The notes beneath the pieces were generated by a model. That model searched no databases. It was not told the origin of the DNA and worked only from the letters and a program-made list of their open reading frames with translations. The position numbers and the translations under genes were made by a program. DNA of 64,000 nucleotides, taken from assembly GCF_039521975.1 (NCBI RefSeq), contig NZ_BAAACZ010000009.1, positions 1 to 64,000 on the forward strand. Reading direction: 5' to 3'. Shown piece by piece: positions 44,411-52,729 of the stretch. Source of the stretch: Alkalibacillus silvisoli. GTDB taxonomy: Bacteria; Bacillota; Bacilli; Bacillales; Alkalibacillaceae. Position 1 is the first letter of the stretch. The number at the start of each line of letters is the position of its first letter.

Positions 44411-45013
44411 TTATCTTGAGTACCACTCAACAATAAGTGCTTCATTAATCTCTGAAGAAAGCTCTGAACGCTCTGGGTAGCGGTTGAAAGTAGCTTCTTT
44501 CTTATCCGCATCTAACGTGATATATTCAGGTACGAAGTTGTTAACTTCAATTGCTTCGCTAATGATGTCAAGGTTCTGTGATTTTTCACGAACACCAAGT
44601 ACTGTACCTGGCTTTACACGATAAGATGGGATGTCTACACGACTTCCATCTAAAGTGATGTGACCATGAGTTACTAATTGGCGCGCTTGACGACGAGTAC
44701 GTGCTAGACCAGCACGGTATACTAGGTTATCTAAGCGAGATTCTAGTAGCATCATGAAGTTTTCACCATGTACACCACGCATTTTTGCAGCATCGTCAAA
44801 AATACGACGGAATTGACGTTCAGTTAAACCGAACATATAACGAAGTTTTTGTTTTTCTTGTAACTGAAGACCATATTCAGTTAATTTTTTACGCTGAGTA
44901 GGACCATGTTGTCCAGGAGCGTAAGGGCGTTTTTCTAATTCTTTACCTGTACCTGAAAGAGAAATGCCATAACGGCGAGATTTCTTCCATAGAGAGCCTG
45001 TGAATCGTGCCAC
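44411..45013 (-). CDS. rpsD: Ribosomal protein S4
   Basis: The 200-residue primary 16S-binding ribosomal protein S4. The N-terminus (ARFTGSLWKKSRRYGISLSGTGKELEKRPYAPGQHG, shown as ARFTGSLWKKSRRYG) and the S4 domain (LESRLDNLVYRAGLARTRRQ, near 91-110) are diagnostic. The start has GGAGGAG upstream; the start codon is GTG. Like B. subtilis rpsD it is a single gene away from the alpha operon and has a structured leader, suggesting autoregulation by S4. Confidence 0.98.
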   Translation of the reverse strand: MARFTGSLWKKSRRYGISLSGTGKELEKRPYAPGQHGPTQRKKLTEYGLQLQEKQKLRYMFGLTERQFRRIFDDAAKMRGVHGENFMMLLESRLDNLVYRAGLARTRRQARQLVTHGHITLDGSRVDIPSYRVKPGTVLGVREKSQNLDIISEAIEVNNFVPEYITLDADKKEATFNRYPERSELSSEINEALIVEWYSR

Positions 45014-45188
45014 GAGCGTCTCCTCCTTTTATTTTATTTGCATAAAATAAAAACAGTGTGTTCCGTACCATGCACATTTTGTTTTCATGTACCTTCGCTC
45101 CAGCAGCAGAGAGTTACGCGATACACCTCCTAAAGAGGTACAAAATGAAAACACAGCAAGTCCACTGAGGCTGCCTTTTATTTTACAC
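45014..45188 (-). promoter_or_regulatory. rpsD leader RNA (probable S4-binding autoregulatory leader)
   Basis: About 175 nt lie between the promoter and rpsD. Read on the minus strand, the leader contains TGTGTTTTCATTTTGTACC, a hairpin CCTCTTTAGGAGG, the segment GTAACTCTCTGCTGCTGG and a distal GGTACATGAAAACAAAATG that can pair back with the first. This resembles the S4-binding leader described for Bacillus rpsD. The pairing was done by eye. Confidence 0.7.
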
Positions 45189-45195
45189 AAAGAAT

Positions 45196-45224
45196 ATTAT
45201 AGGATGTAAAAGGTATTGAGTCAA
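45196..45224 (-). promoter_or_regulatory. Sigma-A promoter of rpsD
   Basis: On the minus strand TTGACT (45224-45219) and TATAAT (45201-45196) are separated by exactly 17 bp. This is a near-consensus housekeeping promoter, fitting a ribosomal protein gene. Confidence 0.85.
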
Positions 45225-45268
45225 GGATTTGTAGTAATTCCTTTCACCGATATAATCTGTTAACTATA

Positions 45269-45748
45269 CTAGATGTGTTTAGTTAGTGTTTCAACAAACT
45301 TTTCTAAGTACTTTTGGTCAATTTCATCAAAACGGTTTTTAATAGGTGCGTCGATATCGAGAACACCAAAGATTTGATCTTCTTTTATAATCGGTACTAC
45401 TATTTCTGATTGGCTTTTAGCATCACATGCAATATGACCTGGGAACTCATGTACGTCGGGAACTAATTGTGTAGTACGTTCAGCTGTTGCTGTACCACAG
45501 ACCCCCCTACCATTTGGAATTTTGACACAGGCTGGTAATCCTTGGAAAGGTCCTAATACGAGTTCACCATTTTCCATTGTGTAGAAGCCGACCCAATTAA
45601 CTTGGTCTAAAAATTGGTTTAATAATGCGCTAGCGTTAGCTAAGTTTGCAATAATGCTATCTTCACCTTCTAACAAACTATCTAATTGTTTGATGACTTG
45701 TTCATAATTCCCTTCCTTTGAACCGTTGTAATTTTGTACTTCAAACAT
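45269..45748 (-). CDS. GAF-domain free methionine-(R)-sulfoxide reductase (YtsP)
   Basis: A 159-residue GAF-domain protein. Three cysteines, C74 (LPACVKI), C84 (RGVCG) and C108 (HIACD), have the spacing of the redox cysteines of free Met-R-sulfoxide reductase (10 and 24 residues apart, as I recall for the E. coli enzyme). It should reduce free methionine-R-sulfoxide in the cytoplasm. An AAGGAG site precedes the ATG. It is divergent from refZ, as ytsP is in B. subtilis. Confidence 0.9.
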   Translation of the reverse strand: MFEVQNYNGSKEGNYEQVIKQLDSLLEGEDSIIANLANASALLNQFLDQVNWVGFYTMENGELVLGPFQGLPACVKIPNGRGVCGTATAERTTQLVPDVHEFPGHIACDAKSQSEIVVPIIKEDQIFGVLDIDAPIKNRFDEIDQKYLEKFVETLTKHI

Positions 45749-45828
45749 TGAAAAAATCTCCTTTTTAATTAATTTTTTAAAGGTTTTTTGCTAAAATCGT
45801 CGAATATCAGCATATAAGAGGTGATTGC

Positions 45829-46416
45829 ATGTCAGAAATAACAAGTAAAGAAAAAATCATGCGAGCAGCTAGTGAGCTGTTTTACTATAATGGTTTTAAA
45901 GGGACATCAACCCGTGCTATTACCGACAAGGCCAATGTTAATGTATCTTTAATAAGCTATTATTTTAAGAATAAACAAGGGTTGCTTGAGCAAATGACAG
46001 TAGATTATTACGAAAGTTACTTAGAATTAGTTGAGGTGCTAATGCAACAATATCAACCACTTAATTCTCATAACTTTTATCATGTAATTGAGGAAATTAT
46101 ACATTATAAAGAGCGTCATTTTCAATTCACTTGTTTTATCCAAAGAGAGTTATCTTTAGACAATATTTTTATAAGAGAATTATTTTCTACATATGTCGCT
46201 AAGGAAACTTATTATTTAAAAACAATAGCAGAACAAATTACATCACATTATCAATTTAATGAAATGAAGAGAGAGGCTTTTTATTTACAATTCAAAAGCT
46301 TAATTAATGCACCATTCACTTATGGAAATGAGTGGAAGAAGTCTTACGATTGGGATGATAGTCGTAAAGTGTTTGTAAATGCTTATATTGATGTTTTGAA
46401 AAAGTGGTTTATTTAA
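45829..46416 (+). CDS. refZ: TetR-family regulator RefZ (YttP)
   Basis: A 195-residue TetR-family DNA-binding protein. The N-terminal helix-turn-helix is at about 8-53 (STRAITDKANVNVSLISYYF). The C-terminal part is the RefZ type. RefZ in B. subtilis binds sites near the origin during sporulation and affects FtsZ positioning and chromosome capture. The upstream position to ezrA and divergence from ytsP agree. AGAGGTG precedes the ATG. The TAA stop lies inside the 8-bp target duplication of a MITE, so insertion left the reading frame intact. Confidence 0.88.
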   Translation: MSEITSKEKIMRAASELFYYNGFKGTSTRAITDKANVNVSLISYYFKNKQGLLEQMTVDYYESYLELVEVLMQQYQPLNSHNFYHVIEEIIHYKERHFQFTCFIQRELSLDNIFIRELFSTYVAKETYYLKTIAEQITSHYQFNEMKREAFYLQFKSLINAPFTYGNEWKKSYDWDDSRKVFVNAYIDVLKKWFI

Positions 46417-46421
46417 CCATA
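46414..46421 (+). repeat. Target-site duplication, left copy
   Basis: TAACCATA directly before the MITE is repeated exactly at 46596-46603. Eight bases is the duplication length known for ISL3-family insertions. The first three bases are the refZ stop codon. Confidence 0.85.
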
Positions 46422-46595
46422 GGCTCTGTTAAAGCTTAGTGTTGATTATTTAAAAGGTTGCTCTAAGTTGTTGTATTGTGATGAGCGAAGGTGGCGACTC
46501 CTGGTCGACTTGAGCAGATGTTGCACTTGTGCCCTTTTGGTGAAAGCGTCCACCGAAAGCGAATCACAATAACAACAACGGACTTTAACAGAGCA
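46422..46595 (+). mobile_element. 174-bp MITE of the ISL3-type family
   Basis: The element starts GGCTCTGTTAAAG and ends CTTTAACAGAGC, a terminal inverted repeat of at least 12 bp, and is flanked by exact TAACCATA duplications. Its right 85 bp match the right end of the 16444 element at about 80 positions. An inner 21-mer (46490-46510) matches the inverted complement of 16665-16685. It has no coding capacity and must be moved by a transposase supplied elsewhere. The clean target duplication suggests a fairly recent insertion. Confidence 0.88.
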
Positions 46596-46733
46596 TAACC
46601 ATAAAAAAGTCTATAAGAGAGATAAGAAATAATTTAAAGTAAATTTACAATTTATTTAGCAAATATAGCATTAAACATGATATTATATGTATATAAGTAT
46701 ATGCTCGGGAATGTTTTGTGAAGGGGGCTTTCG
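46596..46733 (+). promoter_or_regulatory. TSD right copy and ezrA promoter region
   Basis: TAACCATA at 46596-46603 is the second target duplication. The remaining 130 bp are AT-rich with possible -10 boxes near 46680-46700 but no clear consensus pair. They must hold the ezrA promoter unless it lies within or before the MITE. Confidence 0.5.
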
Positions 46734-48428
46734 ATGGAGTACATAATAGGTATACTAATCGTTGTTATTGCTTTTATTTTAGTTGGTGTCATCATGCGGA
46801 AAAAAGTATACAACAGAGTGGACATGCTGGAGCAATGGAAAGTCCAATTAATGAGCCGTCAAGTGGCAGATGAGCTAGGGAAAGTGAGGCACCTTAATTT
46901 AACAGGTGAGACAGAAGAGCTATTTGAGTCATGGCGTAATGAGTGGGACAAAATTAATGATTATGTGTTCACCGAGATTGAAGAGTTTTTATTAGATGCA
47001 GAAGAAGCAGCTGAAAAATATAAATTTGGTAAAGCGTCCCGAACTTTAAAAAATGTCGAACAAAAATTATCAAAAGTTGAAAAAACAATTGATGATATTT
47101 TTGAAGAAGTAGACCGTCTACTTCATTCAGAACAGGATAGTCGTGAAGAGGCAGAAAAACTCCACCCCCGTATAAGTGAAGTTAGAAAAAAAGTTCTACA
47201 AAATGGTTACCAACTTGGTAAAGCTGAAGTCGTATTTGAAGTGGAGTTAGACGATTTACAAAACGATATGCAACAATATGAAGACTTAACCAACTCCGGA
47301 AATTATACAGAAGCTTTGGAACTTATACATACTGTAAAATCAAGGTTAGGTGATTTAAGTGAAAAAGTTGATGTATTCCCTGATTTATATCGTACGTGTA
47401 AACATACGATTCCAGAAGAATTAGATCAACTGCAAAATGGTATGAAAGAAATGCGTGATGACGGATTTCGCGTTCAGCACTTAGGAGTCGAAAAAGAGAT
47501 CCAAACACACCATGAAACACTTTTAGCTTTAGTTGAACAATTGAACAAAGGAAAAGGTGGCGGCGTTCAAGAGAAGATTGATCAAATTAGATCAAGAATG
47601 CATGAAATCTATGACCAATTAGAAAAAGAAGCTTTTGATAAGAACTTTGTTATACAAAAGGAAGCATTATTAAATGAAAAAATCGAAAAAGCAAATGAGT
47701 CCTTTTCAAAAACGAAGGAAAATGTCATGGCTGTAAAAGAAAATTATCACTTAAAAGATGAAAAGTATGAAGAGCAATACGAACTAGAAAAATCATTAGA
47801 TCAATTATCTAAAAAAGCTACACGTATAAAATCCATGATTACGCATGAAGAGCATTTATACTCAGCGATTAGAGTGGACCTTGAAGACTGGTTAGGTGAG
47901 TTTGGATCTTGGGAAGAGAGGCAGGCAACGTTTGATGCACATCTTTATAGCTTGCGTAAAGATGAACTAAATTCAAGAGAGCAGATCGACGAATTAAAAC
48001 AAAAAATAAGTAACGTCCGTCAAAAGTTACAAAAAAGTAACTTACCTGGTATTCCGAACTACATTATTGACTTAGTTAACGAAGGACGTCGTTTAATTGA
48101 TCAATCCAATGAGAAATTGAACATCCAACCTTTAGATGTGGATGAAGTATCAAAAGTTTTAGAAGAAGCAGATAAATGCGTTGAAAGAGCTGTAGAACAA
48201 ACTAATTTAATTATAGAACAAGCTCAATTTGCAGAATATGTGATTCAATATGCTAACCGATATAGAAGCCGTTATCCAGTATTAGCTGCCAAGGTTGCTG
48301 AGGCTGAGGGTCAATTTAGAAATTATGACTATGAAGTGGCTTTGGAACAAGCCGGTCAAGCACTAGAAGAGATTGAGCCAGGAGCGCTTGAAAAGATTGA
48401 GCATCAAATGAAATTGACTGCTTCCTAG
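46734..48428 (+). CDS. ezrA: Septation ring formation regulator EzrA
   Basis: A 564-residue protein with one N-terminal membrane helix (about residues 3-21) and a long cytoplasmic part of repeated coiled-coil bundles of the spectrin-like type. EzrA restrains FtsZ ring formation away from mid-cell and links divisome parts in Firmicutes. Length, topology and position between refZ and the nifZ-thiI pair identify it. GGGGGC lies before the ATG. The next small gene begins 16 bp later, so they may share a transcript. Confidence 0.96.
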   Translation: MEYIIGILIVVIAFILVGVIMRKKVYNRVDMLEQWKVQLMSRQVADELGKVRHLNLTGETEELFESWRNEWDKINDYVFTEIEEFLLDAEEAAEKYKFGKASRTLKNVEQKLSKVEKTIDDIFEEVDRLLHSEQDSREEAEKLHPRISEVRKKVLQNGYQLGKAEVVFEVELDDLQNDMQQYEDLTNSGNYTEALELIHTVKSRLGDLSEKVDVFPDLYRTCKHTIPEELDQLQNGMKEMRDDGFRVQHLGVEKEIQTHHETLLALVEQLNKGKGGGVQEKIDQIRSRMHEIYDQLEKEAFDKNFVIQKEALLNEKIEKANESFSKTKENVMAVKENYHLKDEKYEEQYELEKSLDQLSKKATRIKSMITHEEHLYSAIRVDLEDWLGEFGSWEERQATFDAHLYSLRKDELNSREQIDELKQKISNVRQKLQKSNLPGIPNYIIDLVNEGRRLIDQSNEKLNIQPLDVDEVSKVLEEADKCVERAVEQTNLIIEQAQFAEYVIQYANRYRSRYPVLAAKVAEAEGQFRNYDYEVALEQAGQALEEIEPGALEKIEHQMKLTAS

Positions 48429-48444
48429 TCTGGAGTGATGTGGA

Positions 48445-48837
48445 ATGGAACGAATCATTGTTGCGTTAAGTTTTATTTTGTTTTTAGCTACTTGGGTAGT
48501 TGTAATTACTTTATTTATTGATATTAATCAACCGACATATATTGGCAAAAACCATCCTATTTCCGAGGAAATAACTATAAGTTATAAAACAACAGACCAG
48601 CTAGTTGTATTCCATGAGTTACAAACAAGTACTTATGATGAGGTAAGTAATAGAGAAAACGAAATGGAGTATTCATCTGAACGTAGTCAGGAAATTTTAA
48701 ACCAAATGCGGTCGATTGATGATTCATCTTTAGATCCGTGGAGAGAATACTTCACAGATGAACAAGAAAGTAACGTGTCTATTGATGAACTAATAGACAT
48801 ATTTAAGCTAAATGATGAAGCTGTCTCTGAATCCTAA
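48445..48837 (+). CDS. Small membrane-anchored protein of unknown function
   Basis: A 130-residue protein with one N-terminal hydrophobic helix (about 4-25, IVALSFILFLATWVVVITLF) and an acidic polar remainder that could lie outside the cell. No family is recognised. TGGAGTG precedes the ATG. It lies 16 bp after ezrA, so cotranscription is likely. I recall braB, a larger transporter gene, in this place in B. subtilis. Confidence 0.7.
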   Translation: MERIIVALSFILFLATWVVVITLFIDINQPTYIGKNHPISEEITISYKTTDQLVVFHELQTSTYDEVSNRENEMEYSSERSQEILNQMRSIDDSSLDPWREYFTDEQESNVSIDELIDIFKLNDEAVSES

Positions 48838-48940
48838 GAGAGAGCTTCTTCTTTATTGATAAGAAACTGTATAATTGGATGGTACAATAGTATTATGGTA
48901 TGATAATTCGATGGATAAGTAATTAAAAGGGGTCTCATAT

Positions 48941-50077
48941 ATGATTTATTTGGATAATAGTGCTACAACAAAACCACAAGATGATGTTTTAAAAGCTTTC
49001 CAGACAGTAGCAACTAAATATTTTGCTAATCCTTCATCGATCCATCGCATGGGCGGAGAAGTCGAAGAACTGTTGGAAAAATCTCGAACTCAAATTGCAT
49101 CATTACTAGGAGTTGATCGCCATGAAGTCATTTATACTTCAGGTGGTACGGAAAGTAATAATTTAGCCATTAAAGGTGTGGCTTTCCAATATCAAAATAG
49201 AGGGAGTCATATTATTACTTCTCAAATTGAACACCCCTCAGTTTTAGAAGCATGCCGCCATTTAGAAAAGGTAGGGTATGAAGTGACGTATTTACCAGTC
49301 AATAGAAAAGGGGAAGTATCTGTTGAGCAATTAAAGAAAGTAATCCGTAAAGACACAATATTAGTGACTTTGATGCATGTTAATAATGAGATTGGAAGTG
49401 TACAACCAATTGGTGAAATCGCCAATGTACTGCAAGATTACCCTAAAGTAATGTTTCATGTTGACCATGTCCAAGGCTTTGGTAAAATCTCAATCCCTTA
49501 TAACCATAAAGGGATTGATCTCATCACTATATCTGGTCACAAAATTCATGGGCTTAAAGGATCGGGTTGTTTAATAAAGAAAGGCCAAGTGAATTTAATG
49601 CCATTACAGCATGGTGGTTCACAAGAAGATGGTTACAGGCCGGGAACACAAAATGTCGCTAATGCTGTAGCTTTAGCTAAAGCAATGCGTTTATCGATGG
49701 AAGATGCAAAAAATTATCATCAACTAAAAAGTTTAAAGCAAACTATCATTAATGAACTTCAAAGTTATAAAAAAGTGATGATTAATTCTTCAGAAACTGG
49801 GGCTCATCATATTATTAATTTTTCAGTACAAAACTTTAAACCTGAAGTCTTAATACATGCATTCAGTGATGAAGGTATAGTCGTGTCAACTAAGTCTGCT
49901 TGTTCGTCACGTCAAAATGAAGCGAGCCACGTACTATTGGCTTGTGGTAAGGCAGAAAGTGATGCTTCAACAGCTGTAAGAGTGAGCATGAATAACCATC
50001 AAACAAAGGAAGATATTGAAGCTTTTATTCAAGCTTTTAGAAATATTATGTCAAAGTACGAAAAAATAATGGGGTAA
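48941..50077 (+). CDS. nifZ: Cysteine desulfurase (NifZ/IscS-type)
   Basis: A 378-residue PLP-dependent enzyme that takes sulfur from cysteine and leaves alanine. The N-terminal MIYLDNSATTKP, substrate-region TSGGTESNNLA at 66-76, PLP lysine K201 in SGHKIHG and active-site cysteine loop STKSACSSR are present. It precedes thiI by 5 bp, matching nifZ of B. subtilis, which is the sulfur donor to ThiI for 4-thiouridine in tRNA. AAAAGGGG precedes the ATG. Confidence 0.95.
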   Translation: MIYLDNSATTKPQDDVLKAFQTVATKYFANPSSIHRMGGEVEELLEKSRTQIASLLGVDRHEVIYTSGGTESNNLAIKGVAFQYQNRGSHIITSQIEHPSVLEACRHLEKVGYEVTYLPVNRKGEVSVEQLKKVIRKDTILVTLMHVNNEIGSVQPIGEIANVLQDYPKVMFHVDHVQGFGKISIPYNHKGIDLITISGHKIHGLKGSGCLIKKGQVNLMPLQHGGSQEDGYRPGTQNVANAVALAKAMRLSMEDAKNYHQLKSLKQTIINELQSYKKVMINSSETGAHHIINFSVQNFKPEVLIHAFSDEGIVVSTKSACSSRQNEASHVLLACGKAESDASTAVRVSMNNHQTKEDIEAFIQAFRNIMSKYEKIMG

Positions 50078-50082
50078 TTACA

Positions 50083-51285
50083 ATGAAATTTGATCATATC
50101 TTAATTCGCTATGGAGAATTAGCTTTAAAAGGTAAAAATCAGAAGTTTTTTATTAATACATTAAGGTCTAACGTACAACGCGCTTTAAAAAACTACCCAC
50201 ACCTTTCTATTAAGGGGAAGCGTGACCATATGTATATATTGTTAGATGGGGAAGACCCACAACCAATTATTAATAAGTGTAAAGATATATTTGGGATTCA
50301 GTCTTTTAGCTTAGCAATGAAAGTGGAAAACGATGAAGAGAAAATTAAACAAGCGGCACTTGAAGCGTTAAATCAAGACCAAGGCCAAACCTTTAAAATT
50401 ACTTGTAAAAGACCAAATAAACACTTCCCGGTTCGCTCTCAGAAAATGAATCAAGTGTTAGGTGGTCATTTATTAACGAATACTGATAATTGGCAAGTAG
50501 ATGTCCATAATCCTGATGTTGATATTAGAGTTGAAATTCGTCATGATGCAACTTATATTACAGCTAAAAAAATTCCAGGTAAAGGTGGTTTGCCTGTTGG
50601 TTCTACAGGAAAAACATTACTATTAATGTCAGGTGGAATTGATAGCCCTGTAGCTGGTTACTTAACAATGAAGCGCGGGGTTAAATTAGAAGCGATTCAT
50701 TTTCATTCGCCACCATTTACTTCAGAGCGCGCTAAACAAAAGGTGGAAGATTTAGCACAAACTTTAACGAAATTTGGTGGAGAAGTGAAATTGCACCTAG
50801 TCCCTTTCACTGAAATCCAACAAAAGATTTTTAAAGAAGCACCTGAAAATTATGGTATGACGATTATGCGACGAATCATGTTGCAAATAAGTGAAAAGGT
50901 AGCAGAACAGAAAGGTATTTTATCACTTGCAACGGGTGAAAGTTTAGGTCAAGTTGCTAGTCAAACGATGGAAAGTATGCACGCAATTAATGAAGTCACA
51001 AATTACCCTATTATTAGACCGTTAGTTGCGATGGATAAAACAGAGATTATTGACCTTTCTAAAGAAATTGATACGTATGAGATATCTATTCGCCCTTATG
51101 AAGATTGTTGTACGATCTTTGTACCTAAACAGCCGAAAACAAGGCCTAAGAGGGAAAAGGTCAATCAGTTTGAAGCGCCAATTGATTTTACTAATGAAAT
51201 TGAAAAAGCAATCAATGGTGTTGAAACTGTCGTATTTAACGCTAGTAAATCACAAAAAGACGATGAAATTGATGAACTGTTATAA
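50083..51285 (+). CDS. thiI: tRNA 4-thiouridine synthetase ThiI
   Basis: A 400-residue enzyme with N-terminal ferredoxin-like and THUMP domains (residues 1-165) and an adenylating PP-loop domain with SGGIDSP at 183-189. It activates uridine 8 of tRNA and inserts sulfur taken from the desulfurase encoded just upstream. No C-terminal rhodanese domain is present, as is usual in Bacillus ThiI; cysteines at YEDCCTIFVP near 345 may help. The gene pair is tightly linked. Confidence 0.96.
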   Translation: MKFDHILIRYGELALKGKNQKFFINTLRSNVQRALKNYPHLSIKGKRDHMYILLDGEDPQPIINKCKDIFGIQSFSLAMKVENDEEKIKQAALEALNQDQGQTFKITCKRPNKHFPVRSQKMNQVLGGHLLTNTDNWQVDVHNPDVDIRVEIRHDATYITAKKIPGKGGLPVGSTGKTLLLMSGGIDSPVAGYLTMKRGVKLEAIHFHSPPFTSERAKQKVEDLAQTLTKFGGEVKLHLVPFTEIQQKIFKEAPENYGMTIMRRIMLQISEKVAEQKGILSLATGESLGQVASQTMESMHAINEVTNYPIIRPLVAMDKTEIIDLSKEIDTYEISIRPYEDCCTIFVPKQPKTRPKREKVNQFEAPIDFTNEIEKAINGVETVVFNASKSQKDDEIDELL

Positions 51286-51360
51286 ATTATAACTTCCATC
51301 ATTTGCATTGTATGAACTCTCCTTGGTTATCTCAAAATAGGTAACGAGGAGGTGAAAGAA

Positions 51361-51552
51361 ATGGCTAACAACAACTCTAACAACTTAGTAGTACCAGGTG
51401 TACAAGCTGCATTAGACCAAATGAAGACTGAGATTGCTCAAGAGTTTGGTGTACAATTAGGTCCAGATTCAACATCTCGTTCTAACGGTTCTGTAGGTGG
51501 CGAGATCACTAAACGCTTAGTACAACAAGCGCAACAACAAATGCATCAGTAA
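51361..51552 (+). CDS. Alpha/beta-type small acid-soluble spore protein
   Basis: A 63-residue SASP. The conserved blocks VPGVQAALDQMKTEIAQEFG (residues 11-30) and GSVGGEITKRLVQQAQ contain the GPR protease site region (TEIAQEFG) and the DNA-binding helix. Such proteins coat DNA in the forespore and protect it from UV and heat. The start ATG 51361 has GAGGAGGTGA upstream; the GTG at 51352 is part of that site. The terminator follows at 51666. It proves the host is a spore-former lineage. Confidence 0.95.
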   Translation: MANNNSNNLVVPGVQAALDQMKTEIAQEFGVQLGPDSTSRSNGSVGGEITKRLVQQAQQQMHQ

Positions 51553-51665
51553 GTAAAAAAATAAAATAGTGAATTGAAGCTTAAACATTCTAGTCAGTTG
51601 TAAAAACGATCAAAACATCTTTAATTAATAAAGTGTATGTTTTTACAGCCGGTATAGAATGGTGG

Positions 51666-51702
51666 AGGGGGCAGTTGATTGAGTAACTGCCCCTTTTCAT
51701 TT
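51666..51702 (+). terminator. Terminator after the SASP gene
   Basis: GGGGCAGTT and AACTGCCCC form a stem with an 8-nt loop followed by TTTTCATTTT. It ends the transcript from the SASP gene. Confidence 0.85.
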
Positions 51703-52066
51703 TATTCAAATTTAAAAGGTACAAATGAATTAGGGAAACTTAATCCCGGCTGCTTTACCGATTTTGTAGTGGTAAACCAGGTTCCAATTAAAATATCAAA
51801 TACTATTTAAGTAATATAAATGTAAAAAAATGTAGCGGTTTAGGTGGACGAAGTGTCTACAAGCAATCGATATATAAGCTAACTTAATACAGCCTTACTT
51901 GGAATTAAAGCTCTCCATTTATTGAGAGCTTTTTTAAATTGTTATAGCTATATTAGTCTATACCTTTGTCACTAAGTAATGAGTTACCTTTAACTAAGTT
52001 TTGTTAATTTTTATGTATAATTTACCAATTATTGCTGAACATAATGGGTGCAAAGGTAGGTGAGGT
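51703..52066 (+). other. Gene-free gap with a second terminator
   Basis: No open frame with a ribosome-binding site is seen. At 51909-51937 a hairpin AAGCTCTC/GAGAGCTT followed by six T residues makes a good terminator, yet no gene lies between it and the previous terminator at 51702. The segment GGGAAACTTAATCCCGG at about 51733-51749 can form a small stem. A small non-coding RNA is possible but unproved. Confidence 0.45.
51909..51938 (+). terminator. Orphan terminator upstream of ytfI
   Basis: AAGCTCTC pairs with GAGAGCTT around an 8-nt loop and is followed by a T run. It stands about 200 bp after the SASP terminator with no gene between. Confidence 0.7.
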
Positions 52067-52729
52067 TTGTTGGTCATTGTTGGGGGTATTCTAATAATTA
52101 TTCTGATCACAGTTATATTTGTGTTATTTACGAAAGTAACTGTGGAGCTCATGCTTACATATGAAAATAAGCAGAAAGATGTCTATATTACTGTGAAATG
52201 GTTAAACTTTAAAGTTTTTAAACGAACCATTCCTGTGATCGACCTTAATAGTGATCTTTCAGTTGATGTATTCGAGAAGGATGAGATGCTTAATGTACAA
52301 ACTCCAGATAAAGAGAAGAACTATACACCAAAAGAAATGCAAGAACAATATCATATTGTTCAAAAAGTAATTGATACAACAAAAGATGTCATTCCCCATA
52401 TTAAAAGGTTAATTGAATCCTTTCACCTACACCATTTCCACTGGGTGAGTGAATTAGGGGTAAAAGCAGCTAATCAAACAGCTACTTTAGTAGGGATGAC
52501 CTATTCAACTAAAAGTATGGGATGCCATTGGATGACGGTTTTAATGAAAAGTGATTTAACACCACAGTTTAAGGTTATTCCCAATTATAACAAACCAACA
52601 TTGGAATCAGAACTCGAATGTATATTATCGATTAGAATCGGTCAAATTATGCGTAATGCGCTGTCCATAGCATGGCAATATCAAAAAATTAAGAGGTGGA
52701 ATGTAAATGAGCGAACATCCAATTCATAA
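52067..52729 (+). CDS. ytfI: DUF2953 membrane protein (YtfI)
   Basis: A 220-residue protein with an N-terminal membrane helix (residues 2-21, VIVGGILIIILITVIFVLFT) and a soluble domain with the family segment HHFHWVSELGVKAANQTATLVGMTY. It is of the DUF2953 family, encoded next to the spore gene ytfJ, and has no assigned biochemical role. The start is TTG at 52067 with AGGTGAGG 7 bp upstream. It overlaps ytfJ by 23 bp, so the two are cotranslated. Confidence 0.88.
   Translation: MLVIVGGILIIILITVIFVLFTKVTVELMLTYENKQKDVYITVKWLNFKVFKRTIPVIDLNSDLSVDVFEKDEMLNVQTPDKEKNYTPKEMQEQYHIVQKVIDTTKDVIPHIKRLIESFHLHHFHWVSELGVKAANQTATLVGMTYSTKSMGCHWMTVLMKSDLTPQFKVIPNYNKPTLESELECILSIRIGQIMRNALSIAWQYQKIKRWNVNERTSNS

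Noticed and set aside
46535..46560. TGAAAGCG segment in the MITE resembling a cre half-site
   Set aside because: The second half does not fit the consensus, and the same segment is part of the repeat family at other places.
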